From contig JAHLKG010000005.1 of the NCBI GenBank assembly GCA_025526995.1, forward strand, positions 1,364,001 through 1,428,000: a stretch of DNA of 64,000 nt, written 5' to 3'. Positions 1 through 12,659 of this stretch are shown piece by piece. The position numbers were made by a program, and so were the translations under genes. Source of the stretch: Powellomyces hirtus (taxonomy: Eukaryota > Chytridiomycota > Chytridiomycetes > Spizellomycetales > Powellomycetaceae). The notes beneath the pieces were generated by a model. The model had not been told where the DNA came from. It did no database searches and worked only from the letters and a program-made list of their open reading frames with translations. Within the stretch, counting starts at the first letter, position 1; each line of letters opens with the position of its first letter.

Positions 1-2
1 AA

Positions 3-1028
3 TCTGCTTTAGGCACGGATGCCACGATTCATGAGCATATCAGAAAGATCATAGATCGTGAATACACCAACAAGGAAGGGCAGTACTTTGTGCCAACCGT
101 ATTGGGAATGGCTCTTATATGCGCCTATGAGGAGATGTCGCTGGACCTATCTCTCCACCGACCTCATCTTCGAAGTCTGGTACGATTTGCCTGAGATCCT
201 CTGCTGCAATCTGATCCATTCTTACCCGTTGATGAATTAGATGGAAACTGGTATGAAGCGGATATGTGATGGCACGCGCTCGAAATCGGAGGTGGTACAC
301 GAATCTGTGGACATGTACCGAAATGCGTTCGCCAGGGTATTTCAACAGGCCCGTGTGCTGATACAGGTACAGCTCTGGAAATGCTCCGGTTCTTGCCTCG
401 CTCGCAGCTGAGGATTTTGTGTGCCTTCTCGATAGGTGGTTGCAAGATATATCCGAGGCAATGGTGGTGCCCAGGTATGCATCGCTGTCGCCCATGATGA
501 ATGCGTTTCCCTCCGCTAATGTGCGTACCTTCCACAGCCTCCTCTCCCGGGGCAACCTGAAAGGAATCACGGCGGAGGCGGGAATAACGATGATTTCGGT
601 CCTGATGATGGCGATGACTTTGATCCACCGCCACCACGTCCTGCTACCAGAGGACGTGGCCGTCGTGCCGAGCCGGGAGGGAGAGGCAGAGGACGGGCAA
701 CTACAACACGACAGGCATCATCGTCCCGGACCACTACCAGTCGGCGGGGAAGTGGTCGGGGCCGGGGCAGCCGAGGCGCTGCCCCAGAAATGGATTGGAC
801 CCGGCCGCCGGATTCTACGGGCAAACCCAAGTGCGAATGCGGGCTATTCGCTACCATTAAACGAAGCCGGAAGCAGAATGAGAATGAAGGTGCAGTATTA
901 ATCTATTAGGGATCTGGAGGACTTGGATGTTCATCTTTATCGCTCTATGGTAATTAGGTCGAGAATTCTACACTTGCGCAAAAGCGGGCGCCAAATGCCG
1001 CTTCTTTGCTTGGACTGATGAAGTCTGA
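3..1028 (+). CDS. TOP3: DNA topoisomerase III (TOP3-alpha type), 3' part
   Basis: Type IA topoisomerase that, in eukaryotes, works with RecQ helicases to unlink recombination intermediates. Only the C-terminal part lies in the window. Exons read in frame as 3-179, 241-366, 436-474, 538-889 and 958-1028, with GT-AG introns. Exon 1 begins with LGTDATIHEHIRKIIDREY, the conserved GTDAT block of the family, followed by a KEGQYFVPT segment typical of the alpha type. The second exon continues with MKRICDGTRSKSEVV. Then comes a Gly/Arg-rich low-complexity tail (about 620-780) and a GRF-type zinc finger split by the last intron: C-x-C before it and FYTC...CRFFAW after it. The catalytic tyrosine lies upstream of the window. 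Identification rests on the GTDAT block plus the GRF finger, which together point to the TOP3-alpha subfamily. Confidence 0.88.
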
Positions 1029-1456
1029 AGGACCTCAACCAGATAGCATACTTGTACTTCTACCCACTCCGATATATATTACACTCTTTGAAGTTTTATG
1101 TTGCAACCATTTGTCGATAGCAGGTAGTGCTCCCAGATCGATAGTGTTTGATGTTTGTATCTATTGCATGCACTACATGAAACCAAATGGTGGATAACGC
1201 AGATGCTCTGCGGAGGTAACAGACTCATGGCCGACCCTTTTCATGCATCAATGGACTTGCCAAAAAGCATAATGCTGGCGGCAATTCAGAAAGACTGAAA
1301 GTGCAGTCGTGTTTTGATTTCTAAGTGATGTATTTACGTAAAATTCTTTTTTAAAATATACACAATGGACTCAATGTGTCGATAGACACAAGCCCCACAG
1401 AGAGGCTCGACCAGATGATGATTCGTGCGATAGCTTCGGGTTGCTTGATGGGTGGC
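1029..1456. other. Convergent 3' intergenic spacer, TOP3 / histone H4
   Basis: About 430 bases between the TOP3 stop and the H4 stop, both genes pointing into it. AT-rich stretches near 1340-1365 could hold polyadenylation signals. I see no gene here. Confidence 0.6.
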
Positions 1457-1908
<452 letters not shown>

Positions 1909-2057
1909 GTTGATGTGTGTGTAGTAGGGGGATTTGTTGTGTTGTAGGTAGAGGTGGGGTCTTGCGGCAAGAGGTTGTTGTCTTGCGGTCGAAGGTGTTG
2001 TCGGCGGATGACCAGTTGGTAGGGAAAACACGGGTGGGGAGGAGAGGTGCAGTGGGC

Positions 2058-2150
2058 TATTTATACCCGCGCTGTGAAGGGAGGGGACGGCGTACGGCCT
2101 GGGAGCCAGATTAGGCAACTGCTCTGTGATTGGCTGGAAAAGGACACGTG
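2058..2150 (-). promoter_or_regulatory. Histone H4 promoter elements
   Basis: On the minus strand a GGTATAAATAG TATA element covers 2058-2068, about 150 bases upstream of the H4 ATG. A CCAAT box (GCCAATC) is at 2128-2134 and a CACGTG palindrome at 2145-2150. The positions are seen directly; the promoter role is inference from spacing and known H4 promoters. Confidence 0.6.
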
Positions 2151-2466
2151 ATTAAATCATATGGTTGATCGGATGACAAATCCCATTTAACTAAGGAAGG
2201 TTTATTATGCTTACCTCATGCGGCAACTCTGGGTGTGTGACGGCAGCTAAATTGGAGAGCCCAAAGTCCAGCCAGTTGCTCACCAAACAATAGAGGGGTA
2301 TAGATGCCGCATTCTGTGTATCTATACCAGCTCGGGTATATGCGTCAAAAGGCGAAGGATTAGCTAGCCGACCTGCCATCGCTTGTCGATTTCTGAGGAG
2401 CAGGGGCGAAAATGTAGAAATATTTTTTTTTTGACCATGGTCCTTCTGAATATATACAAATTGGGT

Positions 2467-5400
2467 CTAGCTCCGTAGCAGTTGAGCGACTTGATGTATC
2501 TTTTCCATGACTTGAGGGAACACGGCTCCAATGCTTTCGTTGATTAGACCTTGGAAGTATTGAATCGCTTCCTCGTCCGAAAGATCCAGTCGAAACCGGT
2601 CTTGAACCTGCAGAGTCAAACATGAGAAGGATTTGAGTGTGTCAGGGATTGGATCCACAAAAATCTTATATCTGTTTCCGTACCTTCAACACAGCCTTGT
2701 CCGGCTCGATCGCGATATCAGGAACATTCGCGTTGATCATGAGGGAGAACAAGTTCAGAATGAGATTTGCGTTCTTGCGCAAGCTGTTGAAGGCAACGAC
2801 GCAGTAGGACTTGAACTTCTGGTACGACTGCGACGACGCGCCGCCCATAGCCTCGACCATTTCACGAGATAACTTCATGGGCGGCGGGAAAGGCTTTGGA
2901 TCACGCCCCAATATGAATCCGAAGTCTATGTGAAACAGATTGCCTGCAATGCAAGATTAGAAAAAATTTTCAACAACGTGCCAGTCCTGCAAAACTTACC
3001 ACCGGTGGTCAGGAGTAAATTGTCAAGATGTCGGTCTCCTATTCCCAGCAGATATGTTATAACGCAATATCCAGCTGTAAAGAGAAATGTTAGCTTCCAG
3101 GCGTCGGAAAGCTTATCCAAATTTGCAACCTACATGTACTGCGAATGTAAGTGTCCATAACGTTTGCCGGCACCGGAATAGGTTTGCCTCCTTCTCCCCG
3201 ATTGAATTCCCGTAGATACGTCAAGAGGCTGTTGTTGTAGTCTGTCAAGATGGCGGCTAGCGGAAGAGAAGGCACAAATTGAACCATGCCTACAACGCAG
3301 CGGCGGTCAGCTACCTGCGTCTGGAGTCCACCTCACACACAAGACCCACCATGATCAGCGCCGGTAGCTAGCACTTTATATGGCGTGAGCTTCAGATCCA
3401 GATTTTCTTTTCGTAGAAGCTTATCCATCAGGGTAATGATTTGCACCACCAATTGATCCTGCCGGAGGTCATCTCCAGTTTTGAATATTATCTGAAATGT
3501 CTTTAAGTAAAACTACCTCCAGCGATGATGCTGTGCTCACTGAGTTCTTACCGTATACTCTGAGCCATCAACACACGAGAAGGTGAGCCTCAAAGGCTGC
3601 AGCGCACTCTTGAAGATATTGGCCTTCTCTAAGACAGGGAAGACATGAGTCTATTTAGAGATCAACTAGTTCAGACCGTACCGGACGCGCACCTGGAATG
3701 ATTCCAGTTACTTGAATATGAGCATCCAACGGTAGCGGTAACGGCGCGAAGGACACGAGTCCTTTCTTTGGATCCGCCAAAAACGCGCGTAGCATTTCCA
3801 CCTGAGATAGAATGATCAGACATAAAATAACAAGATTCGCCGCTGCGAGCATACCTTCTTAGGTCGGGACTCTTTTAAGCGTGCAACTTTACACAGCTCG
3901 AGAAGGACCTCAACAAGCTTTCCTTGGCGCTCTAATGTTTTGCGCCGCGTGACTCCATCAGGGACCTGAAACGTTTGGTACTTCAGAAGGCATTTCAGGC
4001 CGAGTGTTGCTGAGTCTACTCACCTGCACCATACTTTCCATGAAGTAGTATGCAACTTTCGCAAACATAGCTCGCCAATGCTTATCCTCGCATTCGACCA
4101 TTAGATACCAGTAGAAAGAATTGCCGAGAAGTGGGTTTTTGATCGCTCGATTGATCAAGAACTCAGCCAAAGGCGAGCTATGCAGGGACACTTTGTCGCT
4201 AATTCCTTCGAACTTCAGGGCTTGTACAAGCTGCAGGAGGAACAACTGCAGGTCCTGTGGGTGCGTTAAGTCAGCGCGCGGTCAATACCCCACATGAAAC
4301 GCGGGACATACTTCGTCGTCTGCCTTTTGCAACTGCATAACTGCATATGCGCGAACGTTCGGATCCTCGAACGTCGAGCCGAGGAGTTCTAGGGCATCCT
4401 CCACATCGATGTTGACCCAGACATGTAGCAGATCGACGGCTTGTTTGACTTCCACAGAATCACTCCAAACAACACATTTCAGGAACTTGGTCAGAGCCTT
4501 TGATCCGAAATGGTGAGGAAGTGTTTCAGCATACCAGCAACCGCGATCGCGAGATTACCTTCTTATCTCGTGTGAGGTAGAATCTAAACTTCCATAGCAA
4601 GTCCTTCTCCTCCGTGGTCAGATTTTGAGTCGGCGGATATTTGAGCAGTTTCTGGATTTTGCCTGTCAGCGTCAATGCCTGCGCCATTGTACTTCCCATC
4701 TACCAATCACGTACATTCAACTCATCGCGGATCTTTGCGTTGGGCTTCAGGTCCCGGTCGAGGGGTCCGTTTCTGTGACTACGCGCAAGCTTTCGATGCT
4801 TGTTCTCGACAGGGTTGTCTCTAGCTGCTTCAGGGTCGGGAATGATTTGGAGATCGGAGTCGACAAGTCGCGCCAGAGGTATTGGAAGGCGGTACTCCTG
4901 CATATAGTTTAATATTCCGTTCAATGCCCGAGAACTGCGTCGGTTGCATATACCTTTTCACTATACACCAAGGGGAAGTCAAATTGTGGCAAGTCAATGT
5001 AAAGATACATATGTTTCGTTTGCGAGGTCTCTAACTGCTCAGACGAACATGTCTTAGTTGAAGAAGGGAACTAAAGCCTGGCGGTTCACATGTGTTACCT
5101 TGTTGATTCGCTCGATCTCCCGAAATGACAATTGGTCCAGCCAATCGACACGAGCCATGTCCCCTCTTTCATATTTCCGCATCAGCTGATCAACCGCGCT
5201 TCAATATGATTGCTCGAAGCGAGAAGAGCTCAAACAATCTGACCTTTTCCAAACGGTCCATTTCACTGGCACTATCAACCTTGCTCGGAGTGGAGGTGAT
5301 ATCTTGCCCATCTGCTTCTCTCCACGGCCATATAAACAACTTATGTTTTCCTTTGCGTAATGTGCTAGACGATGTTAGTGAATGGAGGTGTGGGGCTTTC

Positions 5401-6030
5401 TTCATCAATCGACAAGAGCATACTTGTATTTGCCGAAAACGCGAAACGTAGTACCCCCGAGTGGAACTGCTCTGCGCGGGGCGTACGCCTCCCACACTGT
5501 GAAAGTCAATTGAGAGCCCAAAGGAAGGTCGCGATACCGTAGAGGAATGGTGAGCCATTCATTCCAGCTAGAGTACCGGTTGTCAGTCGGGCTGTTTTTG
5601 TGATAGCCTCAATGGGGAAAAGACATACGTCCAATGTGCGTTGAATGAATGATGTGCAGTGCGAATGGGTAAGGTGATTGCTTTGTTGTCGGCGAAGAGC
5701 TGGCAGGTGATGTACAAGTCCGACAGCTCTCTAACAGGAGGGACCCCGTCAACGGATTACACTCGTTGGACGGCAGTGTTAAAGTTTGCATGGCGCATAC
5801 CGAGTCTGACACGCTGCTCGCAAATAAGGATCTTCTAGCTTTTCCAAAAAACCTCGTTCTGGGCGAGAACCTTCGAGTGACGAACTATGGAAGTAGGGCA
5901 TGAGGCTTTCTCCTCGGTGACGAAGAGCGACACGCACGAACCGCTTTCTTTACATTTTAACTCGAACCAAGAGATCCAAATCAGGAGCGAGACAGTAGGA
6001 AAAGTCCTTAATTGGAGTCCTATGATCCAT
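2467..6030 (-). CDS. VPS34: Phosphatidylinositol 3-kinase catalytic subunit Vps34 (class III)
   Basis: Lipid kinase making PI3P for endosomal sorting and autophagy. The intron-rich gene starts at ATG 6030: exon 1 (6030-5954) encodes [20 protein letters not shown] and splices to exon 2 from 5884, giving the family N-terminus ending SSLEG...LEDPYL. The C2 domain follows ([28 protein letters not shown] near 5450-5600), then the accessory helical region ([18 protein letters not shown] near 4730-4800). In the kinase domain the catalytic loop [13 protein letters not shown] lies at 3001-3060 and the activation-loop [18 protein letters not shown] near 2885-2935. The protein ends with the conserved [13 protein letters not shown] segment and LLRS-stop at 2467. 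All key kinase residues visible are conserved. I did not fix every one of its numerous exon boundaries. Confidence 0.93.
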
Positions 6031-6289
6031 GCTGCTTTCCTGTGACAATGACGAGACCAGCTGCGAGGGGATGTCGACGAGTGGTAGAAGGGAGGGGGAG
6101 AAGGATTTGATACTTTATGCATAGCGGAGAACACGCGCTGGCGCCAGGTACTGATGACCGTCACAACGATCGAGTGGCTGCGCAGTCTCATTTACTCTAA
6201 ACAAGGATTAATGAAATGCGGGCAAAGCCGCGCAGGATTTGACGCGTTGTGAGTCACGCACCCGGTCTGTGCCTAGTGTGATACTGATT

Positions 6290-6345
6290 CTAGCCATCAT
6301 CATCATTCATCATCAATTCAATCAATTCAATCATCATTTGAATCT
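6290..6345. repeat. CAT/TCAAT simple repeat in divergent promoter
   Basis: A run of CAT and CAATT units (catcatcatcattcatc, then aattcaatcaattcaatcat) lies between the divergent VPS34 and carrier genes. It is a low-complexity tract; whether it binds a regulator is unknown. Confidence 0.6.
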
Positions 6346-6606
6346 CCCAATTGGAATGGCAATTGGAATGCCCAGGTTCAATGGTTAGGCGTGTCGTGTC
6401 AAAAACACGATCGGTTCGTGTCGCGAGTGGATTGATGTGTGTGTTGGGTTGTTTATTGCCCTTGTGTGGCCACTTCTTCCTGCTTTCCTTTTTGCGGCCC
6501 TCACCACTTTGGCATTTCCCCCTGCGACTTCATTTCTGCCTCTCCTCTCAACGCCGAGTTCACTCAACCCCCGGGTTTACAGTAACAACCTCATTCCATA
6601 GGAAAG

Positions 6607-8165
6607 ATGGCAACCAACAATGGTATGTGCTAAGAGACTAGGCAGCTGGCCACCCTGCTAGAGCGTCGTTGTTGACATCTACACCTATACAGTCAAAATC
6701 GTGGCAGTGGAAAAGCCACTACCGTTCCACTTCAGCTTAGCTGCTGGGGCTATCGCTGGGGTGACAGAGATCCTCATGATGTATCCGCTCGATGTTGTCA
6801 AAACTCGATTCCAGCTGTCGGTTGGAAATGCCCAATCGTCCATTGTTGGGTCGTTTAAGGAAATCATCAAAACGGAGGGGTACGTATTTGCTCATGCAGA
6901 TCATCATGGAGTTACAGAGTGCTAACTTCTCTTGGGATTGCATAGACCGAAGGCGCTTTACAGAGGTAAACAGAAGGTTGCACGGCCCCTTTTTCTCGGC
7001 AGTTGAAACTGACATGCTTTGAATCCAGGAATATTACCGCCAATTTTGGTTGAAGCCCCCAAACGTGCCATCAAATTCGGCGCAAACGAGCAATACCGGA
7101 CGTTGTACAAGGAAAAGTTCGGTTTGCCAGACAGCAAGACCCTCGCAGTCGCGACTGGAGTTAGTGCGGGTGCCACCGAAGCGCTGGTGGTTGTTTCCTT
7201 TGATCTGGTAAAGATTCGATTGCAGGACAAGAGAAATGTAAGTTGTACTTGGCACTTTGTATCAACAAAGCTACATCGACTGACTCGCGCGACATTAGGC
7301 TGGAAAATATAAGAACACGTAAGCCTTCACACAATACCAAGAGTCAAAGCCCCCATGCCTTACCATCTCTCTACTGATACAGAATGGACTGTGTATCGAC
7401 CATCATGAGAGAAGAAGGTGTGTGGCATTGAGCAATTGATGATTGTTTGGATATCCCATTCACGTATACTGTCCTCTGCAGGTTTCCGTGGCTTTTTCAA
7501 GGGACTAGAGGCAACCATTCTTCGACATGCACTATGGAATGGTGGATACTTTGGAGTCATCAGCGGAGTGCGCGATGCCTTGCCGGAGCCAGAAACAAAG
7601 GAGGGACTTCTGCTGAAGAATTTTGTATGCGGAAGCATTGGAGGAACCGTCGGCACCATCTTGAACGTGAGTATCGCATTGTCAAAGAACAAGGCGGCCT
7701 GTTGAAACCTTTTTTGCTCACGATATACTATCTATCTTTGCAGACACCATTCGACGTCGGTTAGTTCATTACACTGCATCTACATGTGCGTCTTAGCTGC
7801 AATACTTAAATCTTTGGCTCTATAGTCAAGACACGAGTGCAGTCACAGGCTGTTGGTCCATTCAAATACAACTGGGCGTTCCCAGCCCTGAGCATGATCA
7901 TCCGGGAGGAAGGTGCAGCGGCATTGTATAAAGGTATGTCGTGTCCCTTTGATCTGATGTGTTGAGCCAGGCCAATCAGTCTAATTGAATCTCTTCGTCA
8001 AAGGATTCTTGCCCAAGGTTTTGCGATTGGGACCGGGAGGTGGAATCCTTCTTGTCGTTTACGATTTTGTCACATCGTACATGAGAAAGTAGGTGTCTGA
8101 GTGGGAAAATGGACGCTCATGGAATGGCCGTGATCTGACGCTTTCAATCTAGGCATTTCATGTAA
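6607..8165 (+). CDS. ODC1: Mitochondrial carrier, 2-oxodicarboxylate type
   Basis: SLC25-family inner-membrane carrier, probably exchanging 2-oxoadipate/2-oxoglutarate as in yeast Odc1/Odc2. Eleven exons stay in frame: 6607-6622, 6693-6879, 6946-6965, 7029-7237, 7299-7318, 7383-7417, 7482-7666, 7744-7759, 7826-7933, 8004-8088 and 8153-8165, giving 297 residues, the normal carrier length. Three repeats each show the signature: YPLDVVKTRFQ, SFDLVKIRLQ and TPFDVVKTRVQ. The first lies after helix 1 (LAAGAIAGVTEI). The segment EAPKRAIKFGANEQY is typical of the Odc/SLC25A21 subgroup. Several exons are only 13-20 bases long. The second repeat starts with S rather than P in Px[DE]xx[KR], which is common in this subfamily. 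Substrate assignment is by family resemblance only. Confidence 0.9.
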
Positions 8166-8791
8166 CGCATGACCCAGGACATCCTTTGAAGGATTAGACA
8201 GCAATAATGTACAATACCCATCAGGAAGCTTGTAGAACGAGCCAGCAAGCCATCACCTCTCATGCACCGCTGCATTATATATATAGATCATATGTAGACC
8301 TGCACACACACACAGTTGAGATTACATAGGGTGAGGTTGTTTGCATTTTTCTTTTCAACACGAAATTCGCGATCGGCAATTGGGCACCACGTGCGAAAGT
8401 TACACGCTTAGTCAGCTATCTCGCTATTGAAGATCTTCCTTGTGTCGCCGCAGTCATCAAAATAATAATGAACTTTTACCACGCGCCAAGGGACCGGCTA
8501 TTGCAAGAGCCACGTATCGCGTAATCGCCTCCGCGCCGACGATTGGCAATAGGCAGATTCTCACGTTGCGGATCAACGCTTTATGCAGAGACCAACCCCC
8601 CCAACATAGCCACACGTAGACCAACGGAAAGAGAAAGTTCAAGGTCGAAGAGACTTGGGATTCACCTCTGCACTTGGATCGGGAAAATATCTTTCATCAC
8701 CACATCACCTTATTGGGCTTCAGTCGTCCTCAAAGGCTCTTGACAGACTCCCCCGAACGCCTCCCAATTCGACATTCTGTCGGCCAAAGTC
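8166..8791. other. Intergenic region between carrier and TLC gene
   Basis: About 630 bases with the 3' end of the carrier gene (short TA run at 8275-8290, CA run at 8302-8314) and the promoter side of the TLC gene. No supported gene seen. Confidence 0.5.
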
Positions 8792-9919
8792 ATGCTGAGC
8801 ACCATCTTGCTCCCGCACTCTTATCGGGTCGCCGCAGTCACAAATCCAGAATTCGCCTTTCCGCAACTCGCACTTTCATGGACCGGACTCTTCTTTGTAT
8901 CCTATAAATGTCTGCAACACGTCCTCGACCCTCGAAGCCGGCTGTCCCTGGGAATCCTTCCAATCGGCAGTTCCCACGCCGCGATTGAAGAATGGGCTAA
9001 CCGATGCGTATCCACTATCCACGCCGTGATAGCATTCTACGGATCTATTGACTGGTTCGTACAGGACAGACATCTGATCCGTGACCCGAGCGATTACGGG
9101 TTTATCCGATCGCACCTGTGCGAGTTCTACATGGGCGTCACGTTTGGCTATCTCTTTTTCGATCTCCTGCGGCTGCTGTATTACAAATTTGTGGCGCACC
9201 ACAATAACGCCGTAGCCAGCGCTCCCGCTGCGTCCATGTTCATTCACCACGTGGTGATCATAATAGCCTACTACTTGGGGGTCAAGTACCACTACGGAAC
9301 ATTTTACATGGCGCTCTTCCTCAACAACGAGCTGACCACGCCGTTCTTGAACGCGCGGTTTCTGATGGCTGAGCGAGGGATGAAGATGACCCGACCTTAC
9401 GCGCTGAACGAAGTCGCTTTTGTCCTAGGCTTTTTCACCAGCCGAGTGGTGGGCAACATTGCCGTGCTGTGGCATATGACCACTCACCTCCCCTTCATGT
9501 GGCCCATGATTGAAAGCAAAAACGTGCCCGTCCCAATCTACTACCTTCTGCCCGTGCTAGCCTACTCGCACGGACTCTTGCAGTTCTACTGGTTTGCGCT
9601 CCTGGTGCGGATGGCCTACCGGAAACTGAAAAACGGACAGCGCCAAGCCCAGAGCCCGACGCTACATGTACCAATGAAACACGAATTCCCGCTTTCCCGC
9701 ACGTTGATAAATAGAGCCGAGGACGACGATCCGCCAATCGCGCAGAATTTGAAGGTGACGAAAATCTTGGGCTTGCCGCCTACTGGCCTGACGGGACGGA
9801 CGCTGAAGAAACTGGGAGAACGGGGAGCCCCGAATGAGAAGGCTGCGGAAGTTTTGGGCCTTCGGGAAGAATCCCCACCGGCTACACGTAGGAGACGGTC
9901 AGCAGTCCCGAACAGATGA
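8792..9919 (+). CDS. TLC-domain membrane protein (TMEM56/TLCD4-like)
   Basis: Single-exon gene of 375 residues. TLC (TRAM-LAG1-CLN8) proteins are polytopic membrane proteins; some are ceramide synthases, others affect membrane lipid composition. At least six hydrophobic segments are visible, including LALSWTGLFFVSY, FIHHVVIIIAYYLGV, VAFVLGFFTS and YYLLPVLAYSHGLLQFYWFA. The block SMFIHHVVIII, followed by NNELTTPFLNARF, is the characteristic TLC core (HH in the fourth helix, then ELTTPFLN). The last 80 residues are a basic, probably cytosolic tail. The Lag1 catalytic pattern of ceramide synthases is not complete, so I favour the TLCD4/TMEM56 subgroup. The start is the first ATG in a long open frame. 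Confidence 0.82.
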   Translation: MLSTILLPHSYRVAAVTNPEFAFPQLALSWTGLFFVSYKCLQHVLDPRSRLSLGILPIGSSHAAIEEWANRCVSTIHAVIAFYGSIDWFVQDRHLIRDPSDYGFIRSHLCEFYMGVTFGYLFFDLLRLLYYKFVAHHNNAVASAPAASMFIHHVVIIIAYYLGVKYHYGTFYMALFLNNELTTPFLNARFLMAERGMKMTRPYALNEVAFVLGFFTSRVVGNIAVLWHMTTHLPFMWPMIESKNVPVPIYYLLPVLAYSHGLLQFYWFALLVRMAYRKLKNGQRQAQSPTLHVPMKHEFPLSRTLINRAEDDDPPIAQNLKVTKILGLPPTGLTGRTLKKLGERGAPNEKAAEVLGLREESPPATRRRRSAVPNR

Positions 9920-10214
9920 TCGGACTTTTCGCTTGTCCATTTGTGCGATTCCATACATGATCATCAATTGCAATCTGCCATTTCGTGAAGCCACCGCATC
10001 CTATTTGCAAGCTGATACCTGTTTCCGTTTTTGGAACATACGGCGTGAGGACGCCAAATTGGGAACGAAATCGGGCATACGCCCTGGTCACTGCCTTTTA
10101 GATCTCATGTCAGGATATCCTCCGTCATATGGAAGCTCGCCAGATATCGATTTTGGAAGATGAAATATATATATATGAAATATTGGTTTCAATGCGCTCA
10201 AGTTATTTGAGGAT

Positions 10215-12659
10215 TTAAATTATTTGGCACAACGACACAAGAGCGCCCTGACGGATTTTTGAAAATCCTGATTTGGTGGCCGCAATAGCTGCAGGCGACA
10301 GGTTGTTGATGGCGATGAGATGTACAGTCGTATGTACGAGGACTTGAGTGTAGTTCCTGATGCATCGACCAAATATCTACTCTGACGGTTTAGGAAAGAA
10401 GCACAGTTCACAGGGATCTGATGGAATGAAAAAATACCTGATTGGAATGGCGGCAGAGTGTACAAGAGCGCGCAGTTTGAGGCCGTCCGTAACCCACTCG
10501 GGCTTTCCCATTGACGGGTCCGAGGTCATGTCAATCTCCCTCTTGACAATTTCCAAGCAGATTCTCCATATCTCGTCACGGATGTACTCTGCAACCTCGT
10601 CCGCCGACAACCGACTCTTGTGTCGCAGCGTCGCACGGCCAGTGATCTGACCTGACGCATCCAACATGATCGTGACTTCCCATCTAGAATAGAGCAAGAT
10701 TTGCATAAGACACAACGCACCAGGCGCCCACGGGATTTCCAGTGCACGTACAAATTGCTGATGCCCAATGTCCACGTGGCGTCTACGTCAGGCTCGCTAC
10801 CTCGCCTTCGCCGTACTTTGAGGTCAAAACCCCCTCGCAAGCATCGGACTGCTCCGTCCACATCGGACTGTATGGATGCGCGCAGATGGTGTAAATCCAC
10901 CGAAAGAGATATTTGTTGGAAAACCTTTGGCTGCGGGGTTCTACATCCTTACATCAATACAAATCGGCAGTGTGTATCAATGTTCATCTGCGCCATACCT
11001 TCGTTTAGGTGTGTCCATGCCCGTGACACCTTGACGTGCCGCGCTAATTCGGGACCGATGTATGCGCCGGAGCGCTTGATGCGCGAGCAGCTCCATCAGC
11101 GCATTGTCCCGATACTCATATAGCAGCTCGCTGGTGCTGATCTCGAATGTGGATTTCTGTTGCTTTGCTGCTAGGGTCAGCGGTGCTTCCTCCATGTCAA
11201 TGATCATTTTCGCGCTGCTTTGGTGCAGTGATACAGCGATTGCTTTGTCAAGGATCCGGGCTTCGCTCGCTGACGATTGCCCTGGTGACAGCTCTTCAGC
11301 AATCTATGGCGCTTCATGAGTTAAGAAAAGGCAAAGGGTTGGACGAAAGCAGCATCTCACAAAGAAACATTGCTTACTTTGTGAAACATCTCCAAGTCGA
11401 ATATAGTAGCTTGCGCCAATGCCAACTTTTTATACAGGCCCTCTTCTGGTGGTACTGAACATTCAATCAATAGGGTGCGGGAGACTGCCGTCCACAGTGC
11501 GATGCAATACCATTATCCAGCTCCCATGCTTTCCACACGTCCGGGTGTTTTTGTTTAGTTTGCGCCGAGGACGCTTCGGATTGGCCAACAAGGATCCTTA
11601 ACCGCTTCGCTTTACGGTGGTATAGCATCAGATCGACATCCCCATCGTCTTCCGGTGCTGACCTTTTCCGTTTTTCGCTGTTGGAGACAATGTTCCGTCT
11701 CACGTCACCGTGGCCCACCTCCCGGAAATCTGAACCAGCTACAGGAATAACAGAAACGATGAATCGTGATCAGATCTCTATACACTTCTCGCATTGTTCG
11801 ACAACTGAGAATGCGGTCATACCATGGGCATAAGTGTAATCCACATATAACGTCTTCCCAAACCCGTCAAACGTCTTCGCTTGAAGAATCCAATCTTTCT
11901 CCTGCAGATTTGTTGTAAGCGTCCCGTAGAAAGTCTGGTCTCCTTCCGCAGATACATTCAGCCGCTCCGCCACTTCACTGAACCGATCCGATATGGATTT
12001 CAGATGCTAGAGGGTCGAACCAATCGTTCACTATCACGTTTAAATCACATTGCAAAGCACGTTTACGGTGTCATACCTGAAGCTTTGCAGCCATAGTCAG
12101 CTCTATACTTTCGATCTGATGCCGCTGTGATGGCGGAGGTCTTCGAGGGGCGGGCAGTAGCCGCAGATTTGACATATCAGGGTCTTTACTGTTCCGTTTC
12201 TCGGCCGCGAGCATCCGGTTCACCACATCAAGGGTGATTGAGATCTCCTGCCATGCTTTGCTGTTGTCATCCCGCAGCCGTCAGTTTTCGATGGGTTCCC
12301 ACAATGATGGAATGGCCCAACAACTCACTGAATGCTCTCCTTCGCCGTCTGTAATGGAGGAATCTGAGGCTTATCGTCGGCAGACTCATCTTCACCAGTG
12401 TCTAAAGGTTTGGACCGGATCTTGGTCCAATTCAATAGTTGTGCTTGCTGGGCAAGTCGTGCAGACAGAGACAAGGGTCTGTATAAAATATGGACGGTAA
12501 GGCGCCTGAACCCAGGTAGATATTCACTTGGTTGCGCAAGATTGACACTCACTGTTCGAGGATTTCCTCGCCTTCCGGGGTAATGTCCACCAGCGTCGCC
12601 TCTTCTCCGAGACGGACAGCTAACCAAAGTCCATCTTCCGCCGATTGTTGCATCTCCAT
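10215..12659 (-). CDS. MED17: Mediator complex subunit 17 (Srb4 homologue), probable
   Basis: Scaffold subunit of the Mediator head module, linking activators to RNA polymerase II. The start at 12659 gives MEMQQSAEDGLWLAVRLGEE and then VDITPEGEEILEQ. After an intron comes RPLSLSARLAQQAQLLNW, matching the Med17 N-terminal pattern (E-T-x-PPLS-S-LARLAQ). A middle exon (11973-11770) has EKDWILQAKTFDGFGK then LYVDYTYAHG, like the R-x-x-W...DLSYRSAGS block. An exon around 11207-10977 carries ELLYEYRDNALMELLAHQAL, and one near 10775-10440 carries the C-terminal fold ending at AAIPI. I join that by a GT-AG intron to a last exon ending LVSLCQII-stop at 10215. The family call rests on several short blocks rather than a single diagnostic motif. 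Internal exon limits are approximate. Confidence 0.72.

Noticed and set aside
419..901. Plus-strand 160-residue frame as an independent gene
   Set aside because: It overlaps the TOP3 exon at 538-889 in another frame. The TOP3 frame has a GRF finger and conserved splice joins.
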